Shown here one piece after another: positions 42,713 through 52,173 of a stretch of DNA of 64,000 bases (positions within the stretch are counted from its first letter, which is position 1; every line of letters starts with the position of its first letter). This DNA comes from an uncultured Eubacteriales bacterium (GTDB lineage: Bacteria > Bacillota > Clostridia > Oscillospirales > Acutalibacteraceae): contig CAKUFK010000002.1 of NCBI GenBank assembly GCA_934647945.1, forward strand, positions 124,001-188,000. The letters are read 5' to 3'. The notes under the pieces are model-generated. The model saw only the letters and a program-made list of their open reading frames with translations, was not told where the DNA came from and did no database searches. A program made the position numbers and the translations under genes.

Positions 42713-44530
42713 ATGGGTAAAGCAGGACGTTGGCTCCGTTCAGGAGTGCCGATACTATTGGTAGGAGGACTTTTGATGTCCATGACCGCGTGTAAACAGG
42801 AGGGGACGCCGTCAAGCGTTCCGTCTCAGGGGGACGGCAGTTCTGTGGCCGCCAGCCCGATTGACGTCCCGGATCTGCCGGAAAACAAGATGCTCGTCAC
42901 CAGCCCCGGGGAAAGCGATTTTCTCATCGCGGAGAACGGGACGGCCAAAACCACCATTGTGATACCGGCGGATCCGAGCGATAAAGTACGGACTGCGGCT
43001 GAGGATCTTCAGTCTCATCTCAACGATATCACGGGGACGGTTATCAAAATCGGATACGACAATGTCGACCGCACCGAGGGAAATTACATCCTGGTTGGGC
43101 CGACCAAACAGACGGCGGCGATGGGGATCGAACAGCCGACCGGCTATCCGGAAAACGAACGGGTCATTCTTAAGCGGGACAAGAATTATGTGGCGATTCT
43201 TGGAAACGACGACGGCAATTTCCGCGGAACCGAGATGGCTGTGACCATGTTCCTTGAAAAACTCGGCTGCGGCTGGTTCGGTACGGATTACCTGTGGCAG
43301 GTGATTCCGGAGTACCCGACCTTGGCAGTGGGAGAGCTGGATATCAACCACACCCCTCAGTTCAGCGCACGCGGCACCCGCATCGGTTCTCAGCATGCCA
43401 AGCTGAATATCCGCTGGTATCAGGGCGGGATGCAGGTCATGACCGGGCACGGGCTTCCGGGCATGATCCCGATCGACACCTATTATCCCTCCCATCCCGA
43501 ATGGTTTGCGCTCGTGGACGGCAGCCGCGACCCCAAAACCCAGAAGTGGTGGCAGTATGATTACTCCAACAAAGAGCTGGCGGCCGAAGTAGCGAAAAAG
43601 ATGATCGACTATTTCGAAAACAATCCCAACATGATGAGCTATCCGGTCACCTCCAACGACGGCTGGGAGGAAAGCTGGTGCGAATGCGAGGACTGCGCCG
43701 CGCTCGGCAATCCCACCGACCAGCTGCTGTACTTCGCCAATAATGTCGCGGAGATCGTGTCGAAGAAATTCCCGGATCGGACGCTCTCCATCCTGAGCTA
43801 CCATAACAACTATTTCCCGCCGGAAAAAGTAAAAGCCCATCCGAACGTCGAAATCATGTTCTGCCGTGAGGCCAGCATGACCACGCCGCTCGATCTGAAC
43901 GAAGCGGTGCTCGGAAGGAACAGCATTACCCACAATACATACACCCAGTCCTGGCTGGACAACTTCAAGGAGTATGTCCAGAAGGCCGAACCCAAGCACA
44001 TTTCCATCTGGGAATGGTACTGCATTGCGGCGGAGGATGCCTCCTGGGAAAGCGTCCCCTGGGTACAGGGGAATGTCGCGACCCGCAACCAGGCGCTTTG
44101 GAAACAGAACGGTGTCGAGTATGTCTACTACGATCAGGGCCCTCTGGCCGGTTATCGGGAGACGTCGGACAGCTTCCCGCTGCGTTGGCCGCTCTGGTAT
44201 GTGGCTTCTAAAGGGATGTGGGACGGAAGTCTCACCGGCGAGCAGATTCTCTATGAGGCCTGCACGAAGCTCTACGGTTCCGCGGCCGATGTGATGTTTG
44301 CATATTACAAGGCCCTGGCGGACAGCAGCGAGCAGTGCCGCGCGGACAGCATTTGCTGGATCCCCTGCAAGCCCAGCGAGATGTATACGGAAGAACGCGT
44401 GGAAGTCATCAACGCGGCTGTCGAGGCAGCTAAAGCCAAGTATGACAGCGTGACGGAGGATCAAAAGCAGCGCATGGAAAACCAGTTTGAAATCTGGAAT
44501 AAAGCGCTGTTCATGATCGACTATTATTAA
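42713..44530 (+). CDS. DUF4838 lipoprotein, paralogue 2
   Basis: This 605-residue protein has the same layout as its neighbours: signal peptide with LLMSMTAC (Cys 27), spacer, hexosaminidase-like N-terminal domain, then DUF4838 with GWEESWCECEDC and WEWYCIAAEDASWE. ATG 42713 follows GAGAGGAG; an in-frame ATG-less extension to 42614 runs through the promoter. It is the most divergent of the three at the 5' end but shares short identical DNA blocks with both others. Confidence 0.85.
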   Translation: MGKAGRWLRSGVPILLVGGLLMSMTACKQEGTPSSVPSQGDGSSVAASPIDVPDLPENKMLVTSPGESDFLIAENGTAKTTIVIPADPSDKVRTAAEDLQSHLNDITGTVIKIGYDNVDRTEGNYILVGPTKQTAAMGIEQPTGYPENERVILKRDKNYVAILGNDDGNFRGTEMAVTMFLEKLGCGWFGTDYLWQVIPEYPTLAVGELDINHTPQFSARGTRIGSQHAKLNIRWYQGGMQVMTGHGLPGMIPIDTYYPSHPEWFALVDGSRDPKTQKWWQYDYSNKELAAEVAKKMIDYFENNPNMMSYPVTSNDGWEESWCECEDCAALGNPTDQLLYFANNVAEIVSKKFPDRTLSILSYHNNYFPPEKVKAHPNVEIMFCREASMTTPLDLNEAVLGRNSITHNTYTQSWLDNFKEYVQKAEPKHISIWEWYCIAAEDASWESVPWVQGNVATRNQALWKQNGVEYVYYDQGPLAGYRETSDSFPLRWPLWYVASKGMWDGSLTGEQILYEACTKLYGSAADVMFAYYKALADSSEQCRADSICWIPCKPSEMYTEERVEVINAAVEAAKAKYDSVTEDQKQRMENQFEIWNKALFMIDYY

Positions 44531-44540
44531 GTGTTTTCGG

Positions 44541-44570
44541 GAAAAGCGCCTGCGTCTGCAGGCGCTTTTC
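44541..44570 (+). terminator. Terminator after DUF4838 paralogue 2
   Basis: A perfect 13-base stem (GAAAAGCGCCTGC with its complement, 44541-44553 and 44558-44570) with a 4-base loop; the right arm ends in TTTTC. Confidence 0.8.
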
Positions 44571-44588
44571 TCAAAAATGACTATCTAC

Positions 44589-44617
44589 TTTACTTCCCAT
44601 AATCCTTTCGATATAAT
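44589..44617 (+). promoter_or_regulatory. Probable promoter of third DUF4838 gene
   Basis: TATAAT (44612-44617) with a weak -35 TTTACT 17 bases upstream. Unlike paralogues 1 and 2 it lacks the ACCTTGCCGGA element, so it may be regulated differently. Confidence 0.45.
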
Positions 44618-44692
44618 AGAATAATCGAAACAGACAGGCGCGATGCCTTTTAATAGTAAAACGATAAAACTATTAAAAAAGGAGAGCGTATC

Positions 44693-46510
44693 ATGACACA
44701 GGTTGGACACCGTTTTTGTAAAGATGTGTGTATCACACTGACAGCCATCTGGTTGCTTTCCACGTCCGGATGCAGGCAGGGGACGGATGTGTCCTCCAGC
44801 ACACCGCCGCAGGCGGATAGCTCCGTTGCCGTGTCTTCTCCGGCGCTTCCAGAGCTGCCGGAAAACAAGATGCTCGTCACCAGCCCCGGTGAGGGGGATT
44901 TCCTGATCGCGGAGAATGGGACGGCAAAGGCCGTCATTGTAATCCCGGAAGAGCCGAGCGACAAGGTGCGGGCGGCGGCTGAGGACCTTCAGGCGTATCT
45001 GGAAAAGATCACGGGCGCGCGTCTGGCGATCGAGAACGACGCGGCGGATCTTTCCGGAAAGAATGGCATCCTGGTCGGGCCGACCAAACAGACGGCGGCG
45101 ATGGGAATCGAACAGCCGGCCGGTTATCCGAATAAGGAACGGGTGATCCTCAAACGGGACAAAAATTATGTGGCGCTCCTCGGAAACGACGACATGCGGT
45201 ATGAAGGAACGGCGGACGCCGTGACGATGTTCTTAGAGAATCTCGGGTGCGGCTGGTACGGTCCGCAGGAGCTGTGGCAGGTGGTGCCGGAGTATCCGAC
45301 CCTGGCGGTCGGGGAACTGGATATCGAACATACGCCGCAGTTCCGCGCACGGTTCACGCAGGTATATGCGCAGAATCCCGAAGTGGGATGCCGCTGGTAT
45401 TTGGGAGGGGATAAGACCTCGACTGGCCATGGCATACAGTCTCTGATTCCGGTGGACGATTACCTGGAAAGTCATCCTGAATGGTTCGCCTTGGTGGACG
45501 GCAAGCGGGATCCGCTGTCTCATTACGGATGGCAGTACGACTATTCCAATTTGGAGCTCGTCTCAGAAGTGGCGGAAAAGGTCATTCAAAAGTTGGACGC
45601 CGAACCGCGGCTCACCAATTATTCCATAGCGGCTAATGATGGATTTGAAGAGGGCTGGTGCGAATGCGAGGGCTGCGCCGTGTTGGGGAACCCCACGGAT
45701 CAGATCCTGACGTTTGCCAACCGCGTCGCCGAGATCGTGTCGGAAAAATACCCGGACAAGACGATTTCGATCCTGAGTTATCACAACAGTTTCTTCCCGC
45801 CGGAAAAGGTGAAGGCGCATCCGAATGTGGAAGTGATGTTCTGCCGGGAGGCGAGTATGACAACACCGCTGGATCTGGATAAAGCGGTACTCGGAAAGAA
45901 TGATCTCACCCACAACACCTATACCCAGTCCTGGCTCGGGAACTTTCAAGAGTATATTCGGAACGCCAGCCTCCAGCATATTTCGATTTGGGAATGGTAC
46001 TGTGTCTCTGCTTGGGACGCGTCCTGGGAGTACCTCCCCTGGGTACAGGGGAATGTCGCGACCCGCAACCAGGCGCTTTGGAAACAGAACGGCGTCGAGT
46101 ATGTCTTTTACGATCAAGGGCCATGGTCGGGCTACCATGAGACGGAGGAGAGCTATCCCCTCCGCTGGCCGCTCTGGTATGTGGCGGCCAAGGGGATGTG
46201 GGACGGAAGTCTCACCGGTGAGCAGATCCTGTACGATTCCTGCCGGAAGCTCTATGGATCCGCCGCGGAGGAGATGTATGACTATTATAAGGCTCTAGCG
46301 GATACGAGTGAGTTTTGTGAAGCGGAAAGTATCTGCGAGATCCCTTGTAAGCCCAGCGAGATGTATACGGTAGAACGCGTGGAGATCATCAACGCGGCGA
46401 TTGAGGCGGCTAAAACCAAGTATGACAGCGTGACAGAGCAGCAAAGGCAGCGCATGGAAAACCAGTTTGAGATCTGGAATAAAGCGCTGTTTGTAATCGA
46501 TTCATATTAA
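44693..46510 (+). CDS. DUF4838 lipoprotein, paralogue 3 (mosaic of 1 and 2)
   Basis: This 605-residue protein has signal peptide ending LLSTSGC (Cys 27) and the same domains as its neighbours. From 44838 to 45345 the DNA is identical to paralogue 1 (40769-41276, constant offset 4069), and again at 45713-45850. Towards the 3' end it is closer to paralogue 2, with a 58-base identical block at 46035-46092. Non-identical stretches between these blocks diverge strongly, so the gene is a patchwork made by gene conversion. It precedes a GH25 lysozyme gene. Confidence 0.85.
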   Translation: MTQVGHRFCKDVCITLTAIWLLSTSGCRQGTDVSSSTPPQADSSVAVSSPALPELPENKMLVTSPGEGDFLIAENGTAKAVIVIPEEPSDKVRAAAEDLQAYLEKITGARLAIENDAADLSGKNGILVGPTKQTAAMGIEQPAGYPNKERVILKRDKNYVALLGNDDMRYEGTADAVTMFLENLGCGWYGPQELWQVVPEYPTLAVGELDIEHTPQFRARFTQVYAQNPEVGCRWYLGGDKTSTGHGIQSLIPVDDYLESHPEWFALVDGKRDPLSHYGWQYDYSNLELVSEVAEKVIQKLDAEPRLTNYSIAANDGFEEGWCECEGCAVLGNPTDQILTFANRVAEIVSEKYPDKTISILSYHNSFFPPEKVKAHPNVEVMFCREASMTTPLDLDKAVLGKNDLTHNTYTQSWLGNFQEYIRNASLQHISIWEWYCVSAWDASWEYLPWVQGNVATRNQALWKQNGVEYVFYDQGPWSGYHETEESYPLRWPLWYVAAKGMWDGSLTGEQILYDSCRKLYGSAAEEMYDYYKALADTSEFCEAESICEIPCKPSEMYTVERVEIINAAIEAAKTKYDSVTEQQRQRMENQFEIWNKALFVIDSY

Positions 46511-46579
46511 GCTCCTTGGGAAAATGCTCCTGAGGCCGCGGACGACATCGGTACGGTCCGATAGGGGAAGGAGAGCTAT

Positions 46580-47314
46580 ATGAAAAAACGACGGCGGCTG
46601 GGGCTAGCCATTGGAGGTTTTTTAGGCTTCGGCCTTGTTCTTGTTGCTGTATTTTTTTCCGAAGGGATCCTGAGGTTCCACTATCCCTCCAGAAGCCGCT
46701 ATCCTGTCCGGGGTGTCGATGTCTCCGCCCACCAAGGCGAGATCGACTGGAGTGTGCTTGCCGGACAGGATGTGCAGTTTGCCTATATCAAGGCCACTGA
46801 AGGCAGCGGTTTTACAGATCGGATGTTTGCGGACAACTGGGAGGGGGCGCGGCGGTCCGGACTGCGTGTGGGTGCCTATCACTTCTTCAGCTTCGACAGC
46901 GGAGGCGACACACAGGCGGATCGATTCATCGGAACGGTCCCAAAAGAGAAAGACAGCCTCCCTCCTGCTGTGGATGTGGAGTTTTATGGGGAGAAGGCGA
47001 AAAACCCACCCCATCAGGCCGATGTCCGGAGGGAGTTGGATATTCTCCTGGACCGGCTCGAGGAAGCATACGGGACCAAACCCGTCCTGTACGCCACCGG
47101 AAGGGCATATGACCTCTATCTCAAGGATGCTTACGAGGAGCATCCTATTTGGATCCGGAATATCCTGACAAAACCGGAACTGCCGGACGGACGGAATTGG
47201 ACGTTCTGGCAGTATGCCGACCGGGCGCGCCTGGACGGATACCGGGGTGAGGAACGGTTTATCGATCTTAACGTTTTCGCGGGAAGCGAAGAAGAATTCC
47301 AGTCTTTCCTCTGA
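46580..47314 (+). CDS. GH25 family lysozyme (1,4-beta-N-acetylmuramidase), membrane-anchored
   Basis: This 244-residue protein has an N-terminal TM anchor (LGLAIGGFLGFGLVLVAVFFSEG) and a GH25 domain: RGVDVSAHQGEIDW (catalytic Asp), FAYIKATEGSGFTD, GAYHFFSF, PPAVDVEFYGE with the catalytic acid pair, and NWTFWQYADRARLDGY. It cleaves the muramyl-glucosaminyl bond of peptidoglycan. A strong hairpin follows at 47326. Confidence 0.92.
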   Translation: MKKRRRLGLAIGGFLGFGLVLVAVFFSEGILRFHYPSRSRYPVRGVDVSAHQGEIDWSVLAGQDVQFAYIKATEGSGFTDRMFADNWEGARRSGLRVGAYHFFSFDSGGDTQADRFIGTVPKEKDSLPPAVDVEFYGEKAKNPPHQADVRRELDILLDRLEEAYGTKPVLYATGRAYDLYLKDAYEEHPIWIRNILTKPELPDGRNWTFWQYADRARLDGYRGEERFIDLNVFAGSEEEFQSFL

Positions 47315-47325
47315 GCCCTGCAAAT

Positions 47326-47367
47326 GCAAACAGGAGGCGTATCCCACGGGATACGCCTCCTGTTTGC
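47326..47367 (+). terminator. Long hairpin after the GH25 gene
   Basis: A stem of about 19 bases (47326-47344 with 47349-47367) and minimal loop; no clear T run follows, so termination may depend on the stem or it may block exonucleases. Confidence 0.6.
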
Positions 47368-47627
47368 GTCTCGGAAGGCCTGCGGCGGTGTCTATCCGCA
47401 AATTTTCGAAAAAGAAAGGGAAATTCCCGGCCGCGTCGGGGCCGCGCCCAAAGCGCGAAAACTTCCTCTGTCAAATCATATGGACGGGCATAGACTGTAC
47501 TGTACAAGTTTTCACGACGGCTTTATCCGGAAATTTTTTTACAGCCCGCGATTAAAGCGGGGGTGGTCTGCTCACAATACTAACAAGATGCAGGAATAGC
47601 CGGCCATTTGGAAAGGAAGGACCTCAA
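47368..47627. other. Non-coding gap before mazF
   Basis: No antitoxin-like frame was found in these 260 bases. A small CCCGC/GCGGG hairpin lies at about 47545-47561. A promoter could not be placed with confidence. Confidence 0.45.
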
Positions 47628-48014
47628 ATGAACATCCGCCGAGGAGATATTTATTACGCTGATCTGAGCCCGGTGGTGGGATCGGAACAGGGCGGTATCC
47701 GTCCGGTGCTCATTGTGCAAAACGATGTGGGCAACCGATTCAGTCCCACCGTCATCGCGGCGGCGATCACCAGCCAGAAGGATAAAGCCCGTCTGCCCAC
47801 CCATATCCAGGTGGATTCGGTCGGAAGCGGACTGGCGAAGGATTCCATCGTGTTGCTCGAACAAATCCGGACGATCGACAAAAAGCGCCTGAAGGAACAT
47901 ATGGGCCGTCTGGATGATTTTTCGATGAAGCGCGTCAATCAGGCCCTGCAGGTAAGTTTCGGACTGATGACGGATCCCGGCCGGGACATCCGCAGGGAGA
48001 ATCAGGCGACTTGA
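47628..48014 (+). CDS. MazF/PemK-family endoribonuclease toxin (NdoA/EndoA-like)
   Basis: This 128-residue protein begins MNIRRGDIYYADLSPVVGSEQGGIRPVLIVQNDVGNRFSPTVIAAAITSQ, the signature of Gram-positive EndoA/MazF that cuts single-stranded mRNA (UACAU-type in Bacillus). RPVLIVQND and LEQIRTIDKKRL are conserved. In Bacilli an antitoxin gene precedes it; none is visible here in the 300 bases upstream. AAAGGAAGG lies 8-10 bases before the ATG. A terminator follows at 48017. Confidence 0.92.
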   Translation: MNIRRGDIYYADLSPVVGSEQGGIRPVLIVQNDVGNRFSPTVIAAAITSQKDKARLPTHIQVDSVGSGLAKDSIVLLEQIRTIDKKRLKEHMGRLDDFSMKRVNQALQVSFGLMTDPGRDIRRENQAT

Positions 48015-48016
48015 AA

Positions 48017-48052
48017 AACGGGCGGCGATAATGTATAAAGGCCGCCCGTTTC
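48017..48052 (+). terminator. Terminator after mazF
   Basis: AACGGGCGGC pairs with GCCGCCCGTT around a 14-base AT-rich loop, with TTCC after it. Confidence 0.7.
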
Positions 48053-48121
48053 CGCATACTAAACCGTCCGGATTCGGGCTGGACAAGCCGTATACACAAG
48101 CAGAGGAAAGGATGGACTGGC

Positions 48122-48319
48122 ATGTCGCGTGACATAGCGCAACTGACCTCAAAAGAACTAAGCGCTCTCGAAGACGCACTGAATGCCGAGCGGCTGCTCA
48201 TCAAAAAGTATAAAACCTATGCGCTGCTCTCAACCGATCCCCAGATCAAGACCCAATACGAGCAGACCGCCGGACGGCACCAGAATCATTTTGACCGGCT
48301 GCTGAGTTTTTTGAATTAG
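48122..48319 (+). CDS. Small CotF-like spore coat protein, helical hairpin
   Basis: This 65-residue protein (LTSKELSALEDALNAERLLIKKYKTYALLSTDPQIKTQYEQTAGRHQNHFDRLLSFLN) consists of two helices with the ferritin-like E..LIKKY and HQNHF motifs common in clostridial CotF-type coat proteins. It precedes a second CotF gene by 12 bases, forming a two-gene spore coat operon. Confidence 0.75.
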   Translation: MSRDIAQLTSKELSALEDALNAERLLIKKYKTYALLSTDPQIKTQYEQTAGRHQNHFDRLLSFLN

Positions 48320-48331
48320 GAGGGAGACGAC

Positions 48332-48616
48332 GTGCATCCAATGGCGCATATCCCCATGCAGGATAAGGACATGCTCTGCGACTCTCTGGCTTCCCAAAAG
48401 GAGATCACGGGTATCTACAACACCTTTTCCAACGAATGCGTATCGACTCCTCTGCGCAACGAACTACTCAATATTCTGCATGACGAGCACAGCATAGGGG
48501 CGGATATTCTGTCCGAGATGCAAAAACGCGGATGGTATCCGGCCGAGCAGGCCGAAGAACAGAAGATCCAGAGTGCGAGACAAAAATTTGCCGGCCCAAA
48601 CACCCAGAACGGATAA
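48332..48616 (+). CDS. CotF-family spore coat protein
   Basis: In this 94-residue protein, DKDMLCDSLASQKEITGIYNTFSNECVSTPLRNELLNILHDEHSIGADILSEMQKRGWYPAEQAEEQKIQSARQKF matches the CotF/YhcQ pattern (ASQK.IT..YN....E, L..IL.DEH.I..DI...M..RGWY). The start is GTG 48332 with GGAGGG 7 bases upstream; ATG 48341 is the alternative. It shows the organism is a spore former. Confidence 0.85.
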   Translation: MHPMAHIPMQDKDMLCDSLASQKEITGIYNTFSNECVSTPLRNELLNILHDEHSIGADILSEMQKRGWYPAEQAEEQKIQSARQKFAGPNTQNG

Positions 48617-48631
48617 CAGGCTTCTCTGTGC

Positions 48632-48681
48632 AAGGCCTCCTGCTGCCGGGATATCCTTCCGGGAGCAGGAGGCCTTTTTAT
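48632..48681 (+). terminator. Terminator after the cotF pair
   Basis: AAGGCCTCCTGCT (48632-48644) pairs with its complement (48664-48676) around a 19-base loop that itself can fold; TTTTTA follows. Confidence 0.85.
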
Positions 48682-48850
48682 TCCACATTCGACAGATTTC
48701 TTAACAAAAAAGCGGTATACTGAACGGGTTATGGCGGGAGAAGAGAGGACATCGGATTCCTTGCTCTGGAAACTCGATAATAATTTATATGAAAATTACA
48801 AATATTTACAGATTGGCTTGGCAATATTTTCAGAATATTCACAAATTCTC

Positions 48851-48879
48851 TTGAATTTTTCGATGGAAATTGGTAAGAT
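48851..48879 (+). promoter_or_regulatory. Promoter of the glycogen operon
   Basis: TTGAAT (48851-48856), 17 bases, extended -10 TGGTAAGAT with TAAGAT at 48874-48879. It leaves a leader of about 35 bases before glgB. Confidence 0.6.
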
Positions 48880-48921
48880 GAAAGCAGGGAATTTCTGCCT
48901 TTCGCGGAAAGGAAGTGCGAT

Positions 48922-50904
48922 ATGGAACAGGCTGTTTTTTGGGGACGGGAAACCGAATCTGCCCATCTGGCTGGGAATACCCGGGCTTATGAGTGGATGG
49001 GATGCCATTACACTGGGGACGAAGGCTATGTATTCCGCGTGTGGGCACCTCATGCGGGGCGGGTTTCCCTGGTGGGGGAATTCAACGCCTGGGATCCGGA
49101 TGCCCTGCCTATGTCCCGTGTGGGCGACGGCAGTATATGGGAATGTGTGACCCAGGATATCCGCGAATACGATGTGTACAAGTATTATATCGAGGCACCC
49201 GGCGGCAAAGGGGTGATGAAATCCGATCCTTACGCCTTTCACTTTGAGACCAGGCCCTCGAACGCCTCCAAGGTATATAACCTGGACGGCTATGAGTGGG
49301 GGGACGGCGAATGGCTGCAAAAAAAGACGGATGGCTCGCTTTATGACTGCCCGGTCAACATCTATGAGATCCATCTCGGCTCCTGGCGCCGGTACCCCGA
49401 CGGCGCCCCCTTTTCCTATGACAAGCTGGGGGACGAGCTGATCCCCTATGTGCAGGACATGGGGTATACCCATATCGAGCTGATGCCGGTTATGGAGCAC
49501 CCCTACGACGGCTCCTGGGGCTATCAGGTGACCGGATACTACGCGCCCACCTCCCGTTATGGGACACCGAAGGCTTTTATGCGGTTTATCGACCGCTGCC
49601 ACAGGGCCGGCATCGGCGTGATCGTCGACTGGGTGCCCGCCCATTTTCCGAAGGACGAATGCGGCCTGTACCGTTTCGACGGAACTCCCTGTTATGAATA
49701 TGCGGATCCCCGCAAAGGGGAGCACCGGGAGTGGGGGACCTGCGTTTTCGATTATGGGCGCCCGGAGGTCCAGGCGTTTTTGATCTCGAACGCGCTGTTC
49801 TGGCTGGATAAATACCATGTGGACGGTATCCGGGTGGACGCCGTCGCCTCCATGCTCTATCTCGATTATAACCGGCGGGATGGGGAATGGGTCCCGAACC
49901 GTTACGGCGGCAAGGAAAACCTGGAAGCCGTGGAGTTTCTCCGCCGGCTCAATGAGCAGGTGTTCGCCGCCTATCCCAAAACCATGATGATCGCGGAGGA
50001 ATCCACCTCCTGGCCCATGGTTTCCAGGCCGGTAGGGGACGGGGGCCTGGGCTTCAACTACAAATGGAACATGGGCTGGATGAACGATATGCTCCATTAC
50101 GTGTCCCTGGATCCCTGGTTCCGCAAATTCAATCACGACAACCTGACCTTTTCCTTTTTCTACGCTTTTTCGGAAAACTTTGTCCTGCCGATTTCCCACG
50201 ACGAGGTGGTGCACGGCAAGGGATCCCTGATGAACAAAATGCCGGGCAGCTATGAGGAGAAATTCGCGGGGATGCGGTCTTTCCTGGGGTATATGATGGC
50301 ACATCCGGGGAAAAAGCTGCTTTTTATGGGCTGTGAATTCGGCCAGTTCAAGGAATGGGATTTTGAAAGCGGCCTGGACTGGCTGCTGCTGGACTACGAA
50401 TCCCACCGGATGCTGCAGCATTTCGTCCGTTCCCTCAACCGGTTTTACCGGGAGAACGCGGCGCTGTGGGAAAACGATTTTTCCTGGGACGGATTTTCCT
50501 GGATTGCGCACGACGATTATGCGCAAAGTATCATTGTGTTCCGCCGCATCGATCATAAGGGACGGGAGCTGGCGGTTCTCTGCAACTTCACTCCGGTTGA
50601 GCGCAAGCCTTACCGGATCGGCGTCCCGGTCTTCGGCACCTATGCCGAGGTGTTCAGCACCGACGCGGCCGAATTCGGCGGGACGGGAATCAGCAACGGG
50701 GTCATCGAAACCGAGCCGGTCTCCATGCACGGCTTCGCCCAGTCCCTGAATTTGACGGTGCCGCCTCTGTCCGTCCTGTTTCTGGAGCTGAAAACGGAAA
50801 AGCCATATCCCCAAAAACAGGAGAAAAAAGCGGGGGGCAGCAAGGCGCCTTCCGGAAAGCCGAAGGGCGCCGGGGCATCCAAAAAGTCCAAAACAAGCGG
50901 CTGA
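48922..50904 (+). CDS. glgB: 1,4-alpha-glucan branching enzyme
   Basis: GlgB introduces alpha-1,6 branches into glycogen. The 660-residue GH13 protein has an N-terminal CBM48 (about 20-115, FRVWAPHAGRVSLVGEFNAW), the barrel motifs IVDWVPAHF, VDGIRVDAVASMLY (nucleophile Asp), IAEESTSWP (acid Glu) and ISHDEVVHGK, and a C-terminal beta domain. The last 30 residues are a Lys/Gly/Ser-rich tail not typical of the family. It heads the operon glgB-glgC-glgD-glgA. Confidence 0.96.
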   Translation: MEQAVFWGRETESAHLAGNTRAYEWMGCHYTGDEGYVFRVWAPHAGRVSLVGEFNAWDPDALPMSRVGDGSIWECVTQDIREYDVYKYYIEAPGGKGVMKSDPYAFHFETRPSNASKVYNLDGYEWGDGEWLQKKTDGSLYDCPVNIYEIHLGSWRRYPDGAPFSYDKLGDELIPYVQDMGYTHIELMPVMEHPYDGSWGYQVTGYYAPTSRYGTPKAFMRFIDRCHRAGIGVIVDWVPAHFPKDECGLYRFDGTPCYEYADPRKGEHREWGTCVFDYGRPEVQAFLISNALFWLDKYHVDGIRVDAVASMLYLDYNRRDGEWVPNRYGGKENLEAVEFLRRLNEQVFAAYPKTMMIAEESTSWPMVSRPVGDGGLGFNYKWNMGWMNDMLHYVSLDPWFRKFNHDNLTFSFFYAFSENFVLPISHDEVVHGKGSLMNKMPGSYEEKFAGMRSFLGYMMAHPGKKLLFMGCEFGQFKEWDFESGLDWLLLDYESHRMLQHFVRSLNRFYRENAALWENDFSWDGFSWIAHDDYAQSIIVFRRIDHKGRELAVLCNFTPVERKPYRIGVPVFGTYAEVFSTDAAEFGGTGISNGVIETEPVSMHGFAQSLNLTVPPLSVLFLELKTEKPYPQKQEKKAGGSKAPSGKPKGAGASKKSKTSG

Positions 50905-50946
50905 CAGCCGTTTTCCCTTTCATCACTCTTCAAGGAGGTCGTGTTC

Positions 50947-52173
50947 ATGTTTCGCAAGCAGGAGTGCGTCGCCATGCTGCTCGCCGGCGGGCAGGGAAGC
51001 CGCCTGTATGCCCTGACCCGGAATATCGCCAAGCCGGCGGTTCCCTATGGCGGAAAATACCGGATCATCGATTTCCCCCTCTCCAACTGCATCAATTCGG
51101 GAATCGAAACGGTGGGGGTGCTGACTCAGTACCAGCCCCTCGAGCTCAACGACTATATCGGATCCGGCCAGCCCTGGGATCTTGACCGGATGGACGCCGG
51201 GGTCCACGTCCTGCCGCCCTATCAGCGCAACAAGGGGGCGGATTGGTACAAAGGGACGGCTAACGCCATCTACCAGAACATGGCCTTTATCGAACGCTAC
51301 GATCCGGAATATGTCCTGGTGTTGTCGGGCGACCATATCTATAAAATGGATTATTCCAAAATGATCGCGGAACACCAGCGAAACGACGCCGACTGCACCA
51401 TTGCGGTGATCGAGGTGGAGATGTCGGAGGCCAGCCGGTTCGGGATCCTGAACACCCGTGAGGACGGCTCGATCTACGAGTTCGACGAAAAACCCAAGGT
51501 GCCAAAAAGCAACCTGGCGTCCATGGGGATTTATGTGTTCAATTGGCGGAAGCTGCGGGACTACCTGACGGACGACGAACGCGACCCCAAATCCCAAAAC
51601 GATTTCGGGAAAAACGTTCTGCCCGCCATGCTGGCGGCAGGGGAGAGGATGTTCGCCTACCGCTTCGAAGGGTATTGGAAGGACGTCGGGACCATCGACA
51701 GCCTTTGGGAAGCCAACATGGATCTCCTCAATCCCAAAATCCCGCTGGATCTCTCCGATTCGGAATGGAAAATCTACTCCCGCAATCCCGGCCTGCCCCC
51801 GCATTATATCGGGGATACCGCAAAGGTGGAGAACAGCATGATCTCGGAAGGGGGCAATATCTACGGTAAAGTGGATTTCTCCGTTCTCTTTTCCGGCGTG
51901 ACCGTGGAGGAGGGCGCCGAGATCCGCGATTCCATCATTATGCCGGGTTCCCGGATCTGCAGAGGTGCCGTGGTACAGTACGCCATCGTGGCGGAAAACG
52001 CCGTGATTGGGGAGGGGGCGGTGGTCGGCGCCCGTCCTGAAACGGTGGAGAATCTCAAGGACTGGGGTGTCGCGGTGGTCGCCTCCGGCGTCCACGTGGG
52101 CGCGGAATGCGTCGTGCCGGCAAAAGCGATGATCGATACCGACATGGAAAAGGCGGGTGTGCTGCATGCGTAA
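50947..52173 (+). CDS. glgC: Glucose-1-phosphate adenylyltransferase, catalytic subunit
   Basis: GlgC makes ADP-glucose from glucose 1-phosphate and ATP. The 408-residue protein has AMLLAGGQGSRLYALTRNIAKPAVPYGGKYRIIDFPLSNCINSGI, LSGDHIYKMDY, and a left-handed beta-helix C-terminus with repeated hydrophobic steps. AAGGAGG 8 bases before ATG 50947 decides the start over GTG 50941. It overlaps glgD by 8 bases. Confidence 0.95.
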   Translation: MFRKQECVAMLLAGGQGSRLYALTRNIAKPAVPYGGKYRIIDFPLSNCINSGIETVGVLTQYQPLELNDYIGSGQPWDLDRMDAGVHVLPPYQRNKGADWYKGTANAIYQNMAFIERYDPEYVLVLSGDHIYKMDYSKMIAEHQRNDADCTIAVIEVEMSEASRFGILNTREDGSIYEFDEKPKVPKSNLASMGIYVFNWRKLRDYLTDDERDPKSQNDFGKNVLPAMLAAGERMFAYRFEGYWKDVGTIDSLWEANMDLLNPKIPLDLSDSEWKIYSRNPGLPPHYIGDTAKVENSMISEGGNIYGKVDFSVLFSGVTVEEGAEIRDSIIMPGSRICRGAVVQYAIVAENAVIGEGAVVGARPETVENLKDWGVAVVASGVHVGAECVVPAKAMIDTDMEKAGVLHA

